This document shows positions 46,618 through 53,429 of a stretch of DNA of 64,000 nucleotides, piece by piece. The stretch is from Pseudomonas putida (lineage in GTDB: Bacteria > Pseudomonadota > Gammaproteobacteria > Pseudomonadales > Pseudomonadaceae). A program made the translations under genes and the position numbers. The notes under the pieces were generated by a model, which was given only the letters and a program-made list of their open reading frames with translations, ran no database searches and was not told the DNA's origin. The stretch is from NCBI RefSeq assembly GCF_004357765.1, contig NZ_SMTE01000005.1, forward strand, positions 248,001-312,000, given 5' to 3'. Numbering within the stretch: position 1 is the stretch's first letter; each line of letters begins with the position of its first letter.

Positions 46618-46741
46618 ATGGAAATTATCTTTTCCGATTGACGGGTTCAGAGGCTTTTTTGCCTGATGTCCTCTAGCCGGATCGCACGCCGGCAGGCAAA
46701 CTGGGTAACTTTCTTATCCATGACCGAGGAGCCCGTACGCG

Positions 46742-47221
46742 ATGGCAAGGTCTGCCCGTTCTACCGATAGCGCTTCGATGCCCGTGCCGGCGGGAGAAAG
46801 CGTGCTCGAAGACTTGATCGGCTATGCGCTGCGCCGCGCTCAATTGAAGCTGTTCCAGAACTTCATCGCCCGGCTCTCGGCCTATGACCTACGCCCGGCG
46901 CAGTTCTCCGCCTTGGCGATCATCGACCAACACCCAGGGCTGATGCAGGCGGACCTGGCGCGGGCGCTGGCGATCGAGCCGCCGCAGGTCGTGCCGATGC
47001 TGAACAAGCTGGAGGAACGCGCGCTGGCGGTACGCGTGCGATGCAAACCGGACAAGCGCTCCTACGGGATATTCCTGAGCAAAGCGGGGGAAGCGTTGCT
47101 GAAGGAGTTGAAGCAAATTGCCAGCGACAGCGATCGCGAATCGACCTCGGCACTGGATGACGAGGAACGTGGGCAGCTATTGCGGTTGCTGACCAAGATT
47201 TACCAAGAACCACAGGGCTAA
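46742..47221 (+). CDS. MarR-family regulator of the ferulate operon (FerR/FerC type)
   Basis: A 159-residue MarR protein. The winged helix-turn-helix runs about residues 55-115: PAQFSALAIIDQHPGLMQADLARALAIEPPQVVPMLNKLEERALAVR, wing RCKPDKRSYGIFLS. The gene is divergent from ech across a region with a perfect MarR-like palindrome. In other bacteria, MarR repressors of hydroxycinnamate genes (FerC, CouR, HcaR) release DNA on binding the CoA thioester. The same is expected here. The ATG at 46742 is used; GAGGAG lies somewhat far upstream, and an in-frame ATG at 46778 is an alternative. Confidence 0.85.
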   Translation: MARSARSTDSASMPVPAGESVLEDLIGYALRRAQLKLFQNFIARLSAYDLRPAQFSALAIIDQHPGLMQADLARALAIEPPQVVPMLNKLEERALAVRVRCKPDKRSYGIFLSKAGEALLKELKQIASDSDRESTSALDDEERGQLLRLLTKIYQEPQG

Positions 47222-47272
47222 TGCCCGATCGCCGGTCTGCTATGATCGCGCTTCACTCATAGGGAATCGTCG

Positions 47273-47593
47273 GTGAAGTCCGTGTTCATGTTCATCCTGG
47301 CGCTGCTGCCGCTGCCCCTCCTGTTCTGGGCCATGCGCTACTATCGGATGCGTTGGCGGGCGGGCATGGAGGCGCGTTTCGCCAAGGCCTTGGAAGGCCT
47401 GCAGATCGGTAGCCATGAATTGCTGGTCGACAAAGTCACCGTGCCAAGCACCGATATCACCGCCGAGGTCTACCGGATTCTGCGCGATGAGCGCGGTCGC
47501 TATTTTCTGTACATGCGCACGGGCGACTCGATTGAAATACTCAAGCCGTTGACCGAGGAGCGCGCGCTGCAAGCCGTGAAACTCAACGCTTGA
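47273..47593 (+). CDS. Conserved small membrane-anchored protein of unknown function
   Basis: A 106-residue protein with one N-terminal membrane helix (about 4-21, FMFILALLPLPLLFWAM), a basic stretch (RYYRMRWRAGMEAR) and a soluble mixed alpha/beta C-terminal domain ending EERALQAVKLNA. The start is GTG at 47273 with AGGGA seven bases upstream. The basic residues after the helix predict a cytoplasmic C-terminal domain. I do not recognise a family. It precedes an SDR gene by 22 bases, so they may be co-transcribed. Confidence 0.75.
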   Translation: MKSVFMFILALLPLPLLFWAMRYYRMRWRAGMEARFAKALEGLQIGSHELLVDKVTVPSTDITAEVYRILRDERGRYFLYMRTGDSIEILKPLTEERALQAVKLNA

Positions 47594-47615
47594 TCGCAAA
47601 GGTGCGAGGTGTGGC

Positions 47616-48386
47616 ATGGGCGTGATACCCAACCTGGAAGGCCAGGCCAATGCCCTGATCTGCGGCGCCAGCCGTGGCATCGGGCTGGCGCTGTGCGCCG
47701 AACTGCTGGCCAGGGAGGATGTCAGCCAGGTCTGGGCGGTGGCACGCAACGCCCAGCGCTGCGATGCCCTCACCGCCCTGGCCCGCACGCATGCCGGGCG
47801 CCTGACGCTGCTCGACTGTGACGCCCGTGACGAAACGGCCCTGGCAAACCTGGCAGCGGAACTGGGCAGGACCTGCCGGCATCTGCACCTGGTCATCAGC
47901 ACCCTGGGCATACTCCATCAGGAAGGCGCCAAACCGGAAAAGTCCCTGCTGCAGCTGGACCTGGCCAGCCTGCAGGCCAGTTTCACGACCAACGCCCACG
48001 CCCCCATCCTGCTGCTCAAGCACCTGCTGCCCCTGCTGCGCAAGGCGCCCAGCACCTTCGCCGCACTCTCGGCCAGGGTCGGTTCGATCAGCGACAACCG
48101 GCTAGGCGGCTGGTACAGCTACCGGGCCAGCAAGGCAGCGCTGAACCAGTTGCTGCACACCGCAAGTATCGAGCTGAAACGCCTGAACCCGGCGTCCACG
48201 ATACTGGCACTTCACCCAGGGACCACCGACACAGAGCTGTCCCGACCCTTCCTGGGCAATGTGCCTGAAGGCAAGCTGTTCGAACCGGCGTTCGCGGCGC
48301 AGTGCATCCTCGACTTGGTGGCACGGCACGGGCCGGCGGACAGCGGCGGATTCTGGGGATGGGATGGTCGACCGATCGATTGGTGA
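47616..48386 (+). CDS. Short-chain dehydrogenase/reductase (CsgA-like SDR)
   Basis: A 256-residue Rossmann-fold oxidoreductase. The nucleotide-binding GASRGIG is at residues 17-23 and the catalytic YRASK at 169-173. The NNAG motif is replaced by STLG (95-98). The AARVGSISDNRLGGWYSYRASK pattern is that of the C-factor/CsgA-like SDR group, whose members are often of unknown substrate. GAGGTG lies four bases before the ATG at 47616. The spacing suggests an operon with the upstream small membrane protein. Confidence 0.88.
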   Translation: MGVIPNLEGQANALICGASRGIGLALCAELLAREDVSQVWAVARNAQRCDALTALARTHAGRLTLLDCDARDETALANLAAELGRTCRHLHLVISTLGILHQEGAKPEKSLLQLDLASLQASFTTNAHAPILLLKHLLPLLRKAPSTFAALSARVGSISDNRLGGWYSYRASKAALNQLLHTASIELKRLNPASTILALHPGTTDTELSRPFLGNVPEGKLFEPAFAAQCILDLVARHGPADSGGFWGWDGRPIDW

Positions 48387-48484
48387 CCACAGCAATTTCG
48401 GAAAAGCCTGATGGCCGAGCGGTAGCGAGGCGCGCCCGGTTCGGCCACAATCGCTCGCTTCACTCGGCGCCGGAATGCCCTCCC

Positions 48485-49648
48485 ATGCTCACCACACTCG
48501 CCATCGGCAACTACCGCTCGATCAACCATCTGGTGCTGCCGCTGGGCCAGCTCAACCTGGTGACTGGCGCCAACGGCAGCGGCAAGTCCAACTTGTACAA
48601 GGCCTTGCGTCTACTCGCCGAAACCGCCCAAGGCGGCGTGGTCGAAGCGCTGGCCCGTGAAGGTGGACTGGATTCGACCTGGTGGGCCGGACCGCAGGCG
48701 AGTCCGCGCATGCACCGCGGCGACGTCCCCATCCAGGGCCAGCAGGCCAGCGAGGCCAGGCGCCTGCGCTTGGGCTTCGCCACCGAAGATTTCGGCTTCG
48801 CCATCTCCCTCGGCCTGCCGATTCCCCTGCCCTACCCCAGTGCCTTCATGCTCGACCCCGAGATCAAGCGTGAAGCTATCTGGGGCGCTGGGGCCTACCG
48901 CCCCTCATCTTTGCTGGTGGAGCGCAAGGGGGCGGTGGTGCGCGCCAGGGACCATGAGGGCTGGACGCTACTCAACCAACACGCCGATAGCGGCGAAAGC
49001 TTCTTCAATATCGTCGGACGCCCGCGCCAGGCGCCGGAGATCGGTGAACTGCGGGCATTCATCAACAGCTGGCGCTTCTACGATCATTTTCGCATCGACC
49101 GCGAGGCGCCCTGCCGCCAGCCGCAACTGGGAACCCGCTCCCCGGTGTTGCACCACGATGGGCGAAACCTCGCGTCGGCGTTGCAGACCATCATCGAGAT
49201 CGGCGACGTCGAAGACCTCAACGAGGCCCTGGAAGACGCTTTTCCCGGCAGCCGCCTGGAAATCGATGCGCCGCCTGGCGGCTTGTTCAGTGTGCGCCTT
49301 CACCAGCACGGGCTGTTACGACCACTGGCCGGCGCCGAACTGTCGGACGGCACTCTGCGCTATCTGCTGTTGATGGCCGCCCTGCTGACACCGCGACCGC
49401 CGTCGCTGATGGTGCTCAACGAACCGGAAACCAGCTTGCATGCCGACCTGCTCCCGGCGCTGGCCCGCTTGATCATTCGCGCCTCGCAGCGCAGTCAGGT
49501 CTGGGTGGTATCGCACAGTCGGCACTTGATCGAGGCACTTTCGGCTTGCGCCGACTGCAATGTGCTGGAGCTTCAAAAGCATCAGGGGCAAACCCAGCTG
49601 CGCGGTGTCGGCTTGCTGGACGAACCCCTGTGGCGCTGGCCGGACTGA
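48485..49648 (+). CDS. AAA ATPase of the SMC/RecF-like (AAA_21) family
   Basis: A 387-residue ABC-class ATPase. Walker A is GANGSGKSN at about 28-36; a signature-like LSDGTLRYLLL is near 285; and Walker B is LMVLNEPETSLH near 316, followed by a D-loop-like HADLLPAL and a switch His in VVSHSRHLIEAL. The N terminus LAIGNYRSINHLVLPLGQLNLVTG is typical of stand-alone AAA_21 proteins related to RecF and OLD family ATPases. No TOPRIM, HNH or other nuclease domain is fused, and no adjacent partner gene is evident. Function is unknown; DNA repair or defence roles are possible but unsupported here. The ATG at 48485 is placed by homology of the first strand. Confidence 0.85.
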   Translation: MLTTLAIGNYRSINHLVLPLGQLNLVTGANGSGKSNLYKALRLLAETAQGGVVEALAREGGLDSTWWAGPQASPRMHRGDVPIQGQQASEARRLRLGFATEDFGFAISLGLPIPLPYPSAFMLDPEIKREAIWGAGAYRPSSLLVERKGAVVRARDHEGWTLLNQHADSGESFFNIVGRPRQAPEIGELRAFINSWRFYDHFRIDREAPCRQPQLGTRSPVLHHDGRNLASALQTIIEIGDVEDLNEALEDAFPGSRLEIDAPPGGLFSVRLHQHGLLRPLAGAELSDGTLRYLLLMAALLTPRPPSLMVLNEPETSLHADLLPALARLIIRASQRSQVWVVSHSRHLIEALSACADCNVLELQKHQGQTQLRGVGLLDEPLWRWPD

Positions 49649-50003
49649 GCGCGGCATCGGTCTACGGGTTCTGATCCCGCGGTGGCGAAACGGCCGATCA
49701 GTGACCAGGCTTGCTTGGCGACAAGTGTCATCTAAAGTTTTCCTTCACAGCACCGGCGTGTGCTTCACATTCAACTTGCCGACATGTCGTGAAAAGAGAA
49801 TTGCCCACACCTGCCTCCGGAATTCAGCGGGGCTACCCTCCTGCTACTGTGTAAAAACACTACTGGCAGTTGCCCTAACCGGTACAGCGCTTCGCTCAAA
49901 AGAAGCCTGGTCGTACTCTTTGCATTGCCCGGCGGTGGCGCCACCTGGCGCGTCTGAGATGTCAGGCAATGGCGACCGATCATCGTGAGGAAGGAGAAGC
50001 TGC
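49649..50003. other. 355-bp intergenic region before the DUF3313 lipoprotein
   Basis: No convincing gene or REP element is visible. A 12-bp perfect palindrome GGTGGCGCCACC lies at 49934-49945, and an AT-rich stretch (GTGTAAAAACACTAC) at about 49850-49865 may mark a promoter. GAAGGAG of the lipoprotein gene is at its right end. Confidence 0.35.
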
Positions 50004-50672
50004 ATGAACACCCGGACATTGGCCGCATCGCTGTGCCTTGCAACGCTCATGCTGCAAGGTTGCGCCAGCAAATACGTGGAGTCCGACCAGTACTCGGGCT
50101 TTCTCAAGGACTACAGCCTGCTCAAGGAAGACCAGTCGCCTTCGGGGGCTCCGGTGATGCGCTGGATCAAACCGGGCATCGATGCCAAGCGCTACACCAG
50201 TGTCTATATCGAACCCAGCCAGCTCTACCCCAAGCCGCAGCCGACCGAGAAAGTGCCACAAGCGACCTTGCAAGGCATTACCCAGTACTACGACCAGACC
50301 CTGAAGAATCACTTCTCCCAAGTACTGCCACTGGCCAGCAGCCCAGGCCCACGCGTGCTGGTGGTACGCCCGGCGATTACCGCTGTGAGCGCCGAGACCA
50401 AGGGCCTGCGCCCGTATGAGGTGATCCCGATCGCGCTGATCGCCGCGGGTATCAGCACAGCGACAGGCATCCGCGACCAGGACACCAGCATCGCCACCGA
50501 GGCGGCGTTCCTCGACGGCGACAACAACCAAGTGGTGGCCGAAGTGGTTCGCAAAGGTGCGGGCGCGGACCTGGAAAATTCGTCCCAGACGATGCAGGCG
50601 AAAGATGCCAAGGCGGTACTCGATGGCTGGGCCAAGGACATGGTCAGCTCCTTCCAGGCCTTGAGAAAATAG
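50004..50672 (+). CDS. DUF3313-family lipoprotein
   Basis: A 222-residue lipoprotein. The signal peptide ends in a lipobox LQGC with the lipidated Cys at residue 20, followed by Ala-Ser, so outer-membrane sorting is expected. The SGFLKDYSLLK, WIKPGIDAKRYTSVYIEPSQLYP and DGWAKDMVSSFQAL segments are typical of DUF3313, a proteobacterial family of unknown function. AAGGAG lies six to eight bases before the ATG at 50004. A strong hairpin follows the stop, so it is probably monocistronic. Confidence 0.88.
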   Translation: MNTRTLAASLCLATLMLQGCASKYVESDQYSGFLKDYSLLKEDQSPSGAPVMRWIKPGIDAKRYTSVYIEPSQLYPKPQPTEKVPQATLQGITQYYDQTLKNHFSQVLPLASSPGPRVLVVRPAITAVSAETKGLRPYEVIPIALIAAGISTATGIRDQDTSIATEAAFLDGDNNQVVAEVVRKGAGADLENSSQTMQAKDAKAVLDGWAKDMVSSFQALRK

Positions 50673-50685
50673 GCGACCCCACTCA

Positions 50686-50725
50686 GTGCGGGTGACCGGC
50701 GCGGAGTGAGCCGGCACACCCGCAC
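50686..50725. terminator. Strong stem-loop between lipoprotein and AraC genes
   Basis: GTGCGGGTG (50686-50694) pairs with CACCCGCAC (50717-50725), and an inner CCGGC/GCCGG pair extends the stem. There is no U-run, so it may be a rho-assisted or 3'-protecting hairpin. Confidence 0.5.
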
Positions 50726-50743
50726 CTATCGAGGCGCGATTCC

Positions 50744-51751
50744 ATGGACAGCATTCGCGGCAATACTGTGCTGCAATTTGGCCAAGCACCGATCGAGCCC
50801 AACACTCGCAACGCTCAGTTCCGTCGATCGTTCGACCTGAACCTGTTCGGCAACCCTGCCGCGCCATTGCCTACCCTCAACCCAGCGCGGTTGTTCGAGT
50901 ACGGCGTGCTCCCCCTGAGCCTGCCGCGATTTGGCCTGCAACAGGCGCTGCGCCCAGACTCGACCCTGGTGGGCCCGCTGCGCCATCTGGCCAACTCCGC
51001 CCCCACCGTGGGCCGGGCGTTGATCGCGGTGATTCGCTACATGCACCATCACTCCCCAACGTTCTTGTTCCGTCTGGAGCAACGCGCCGACTATGCCACC
51101 CTGTATTTCGATCAGCGTCAGTCCACCGCCCAATCGACGCCGCACTTGCTCGAGATGGCGGTACACGGCGCGCAGCTGCTGATCGGCGAGCTACGCGGCA
51201 CCCCCCTGTTTCCCCGCGCTGTCAGTCTGCGTCACGCGCCGTTGGGCAATGACTCGGGCTATGCCCGGTACTTCGGCTGCCCGGTGCTGTTCGACCAGCC
51301 GCACGACGGCCTGGTAATGCCTGTCGATGTGCTCCAGGAAGCCTGCGTGCAGCAGGACCGCGACCTGCATGCCATCGTTCGCCAGTTCCTGGACAACCGG
51401 CTCATCCCCAGCGGTAATCTGCTGGCGGCGGTCGAAGCCAGAATCCAGATGCTGCTGCCCACCCAGCGCTGCACCCTGGAGCAGGTGGCCCTGGCCTTGC
51501 AGATGAACCCGCGTACCCTGCAACGGCGCCTGGCCGGCGAGGGCATCGAATTCGAGGTGCACCTGGACGCCATTCGTCGCCATCAGGCACAGCGAATGCT
51601 GCGTGAGACCACGCTGAGTGTGGGGCAGATCGCCAACGAGCTGGGCTATCGCCGTACCACTTCATTCTGCCGCGCGCATCTGCGCTGGTTCGCCATGACG
51701 CCGCTGGAACATCGGCGCCAATTCGGTGCTCCTGGCATCGCGCTGCGGTAA
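50744..51751 (+). CDS. AraC-family transcriptional regulator (arabinose_bd/OruR-like N-terminal domain)
   Basis: A 335-residue regulator. The N-terminal domain (about 30-215) resembles the AraC-binding-like domain of ornithine/virulence AraC regulators (GPLRHLANSAPTVGRALIAVIRYMHHH, RFGLQQAL). The C-terminal HTH_18 domain is at about 240-330 (TLEQVALALQMNPRTLQRRLAGEG, then QIANELGYRRTTSFCRAHLRWFAMTPLEHR). It stands alone, converging on the MscS channel with seven bases between stops. Effector and targets are unknown. The ATG at 50744 has GAGGCG upstream. Confidence 0.84.
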   Translation: MDSIRGNTVLQFGQAPIEPNTRNAQFRRSFDLNLFGNPAAPLPTLNPARLFEYGVLPLSLPRFGLQQALRPDSTLVGPLRHLANSAPTVGRALIAVIRYMHHHSPTFLFRLEQRADYATLYFDQRQSTAQSTPHLLEMAVHGAQLLIGELRGTPLFPRAVSLRHAPLGNDSGYARYFGCPVLFDQPHDGLVMPVDVLQEACVQQDRDLHAIVRQFLDNRLIPSGNLLAAVEARIQMLLPTQRCTLEQVALALQMNPRTLQRRLAGEGIEFEVHLDAIRRHQAQRMLRETTLSVGQIANELGYRRTTSFCRAHLRWFAMTPLEHRRQFGAPGIALR

Positions 51752-51758
51752 CCCGCGC

Positions 51759-53387
51759 TCAGCACGCCTCGCCGCCGTCTCCGGGCGGGCGCGCCGGTGC
51801 GGCGAACCAGCGCTCGCGGGGCACCCATTTTTCCTGGGGCGGGTCGGCCAGATAGTGCGGCGACATGATCTGCACGCCGTATTCGTTGAAGACATCCTGG
51901 ATATTGGCGTGCAACAGGCTCAGCAACTCCGCCCGTGGCCGTGGTTCGCTGGGCACCGCCTGGGCCACCAGACGGTACTCGGGGTAGAAGTCCGACAGTC
52001 CGGTCTGGAACACCTGCGGACTCGGGTTGGCAAGAATGCCCTCGGTACGCTGCGCCGCCTCCACCAGCATCGCTTCGACCTGACGCCAAGGTGTGTCATA
52101 GCCGATGGTGACCACCGTGTCGACGATGTAGCCCCGGCCTTGCACCGCACGCGAGTAGTTGCGGGTGACCGAGCCGGTGATCATCGAGTTGGGCAAGGTC
52201 AGCACCTCGCCAAGGCCGGTGCGAATGGTGGTGTTGAACATGCCGACCTCGGTCACCGTGCCTTCGTTGTCGCCCACCCGCACGTATTCGCCGGCCTTGA
52301 GCGTGCGCGAATAGGTCAGGATGAGTCCCGCCGCGGCCTGCCCGACCACGCTGGAAGCGCCCAGCGAGATCATCAGGCCGAGCAGCACCGACAGCCCTTT
52401 GAAGGCATCGGTGCCGGAGCCTGGCAGGTAGGGGTATGCCATGACCAGAGCGAACAGCCATATCCCCAGCGAAGTCAATCGGGTGGTGGGCTGCAAAGTT
52501 TCTTCGGTCAGCCACTTCAGCGTTCCGGGGCGGGCCAGGCGTTCGAGCAGACGCTTGCTGAAGGCGCTGATGCCGCGGGCGATGAAGAAGATCATCACGG
52601 CCACGACGATACCCGGAACGGCCTGCAAGATGCCGTCGAGCAGGTAGCGCAGCAGATCGAGCAGATACAGGTTGAGGCTTTCGCCCCATGGCCGGGTATA
52701 GGGGAACTGTGACAGCACGAAGCTCAGCCACTGGTAGCTGAGCAGTGCCACGATCACCCAGTACGTCAAGCGCAGCAGACGGTCGATGAGGAAGTACACG
52801 TACTGCATGTCGAATAGGGGCAACTGGCCGACTTTGATCTGCCGGGCGCGCTCCCGCATCAGCAGCGGCAGGCGTCCGCGCAGCTTGCGCCGGCCCAGGT
52901 TGGCACCTTTGATCATGACCACGAACAGCAGCGTTGCGAGGGCGGAATAGCCCAGCGCCTTGAGCAGGAAACGCACGCTGCGCGCCTCGCCGGTTTCATC
53001 GACCACCTGACGCAGATTGGCCGCGGCCAGCTCGGCCGCCTCGCGGGTGTCACCGCCCTGCACACCCAGATCCTGGGGCGCGACGATGAACGCGCGTCGT
53101 CCGCCGAGCAAGACCAGGTGGCTGTTGAGAATGCGGTCGACCCGCACCGGCAGCTCGTCGGTCCCACGCAGGGTTTCCTCGATCACTGCCGTGGCGCGCT
53201 GCGCGCGGGCAGTGGGGGTCTCGCCGAGCAGCGTGGCGTGGAAGGTGAAAATGGTCCGGTTGGCGATACGCAGCTCCGCCGGCTCGCCCGGCACGCCCTC
53301 GGTGGCGCTACCCACCACCTCCTTGCCCTGCCCCACCAGCGGCAGCAAGGCACATAGCACCAGCAGCACAGTCAACAGGCGGTTCAT
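51759..53387 (-). CDS. Mechanosensitive channel, MscS family
   Basis: A 542-residue protein with a signal peptide (1-21), a periplasmic domain of about 110 residues, four to five membrane segments, and the MscS core: pore helix region ISLGASSVVGQAAAGLILTYSRTLKAGEYV near 335-365, then the beta domain EGTVTEVGMFNTTIRTGLGEVLTLPNSMI. This is the pore-lining glycine/alanine-rich helix pattern of MscS/MscM. It should release solutes on hypo-osmotic shock. GGGAGCC precedes the ATG at 53387. There are no partner genes. Confidence 0.88.
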   Translation of the reverse strand: MNRLLTVLLVLCALLPLVGQGKEVVGSATEGVPGEPAELRIANRTIFTFHATLLGETPTARAQRATAVIEETLRGTDELPVRVDRILNSHLVLLGGRRAFIVAPQDLGVQGGDTREAAELAAANLRQVVDETGEARSVRFLLKALGYSALATLLFVVMIKGANLGRRKLRGRLPLLMRERARQIKVGQLPLFDMQYVYFLIDRLLRLTYWVIVALLSYQWLSFVLSQFPYTRPWGESLNLYLLDLLRYLLDGILQAVPGIVVAVMIFFIARGISAFSKRLLERLARPGTLKWLTEETLQPTTRLTSLGIWLFALVMAYPYLPGSGTDAFKGLSVLLGLMISLGASSVVGQAAAGLILTYSRTLKAGEYVRVGDNEGTVTEVGMFNTTIRTGLGEVLTLPNSMITGSVTRNYSRAVQGRGYIVDTVVTIGYDTPWRQVEAMLVEAAQRTEGILANPSPQVFQTGLSDFYPEYRLVAQAVPSEPRPRAELLSLLHANIQDVFNEYGVQIMSPHYLADPPQEKWVPRERWFAAPARPPGDGGEAC

Positions 53388-53429
53388 CGCAGGCTCCCAG
53401 GCCGACAGTCTTTAGTGATAGCACAGACT

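Noticed and set aside
48485-49648. Anti-phage defence system
   Set aside because: Only a lone ATPase is present, without nuclease, RT, toxin or other defence partners, in an otherwise housekeeping-like neighbourhood. Kept only as a low-interest finding.
49934-49945. Perfect 12-bp palindrome GGTGGCGCCACC as an operator
   Set aside because: Short GC palindromes are expected by chance in this composition, and it is not tied to a visible promoter or divergent regulator.
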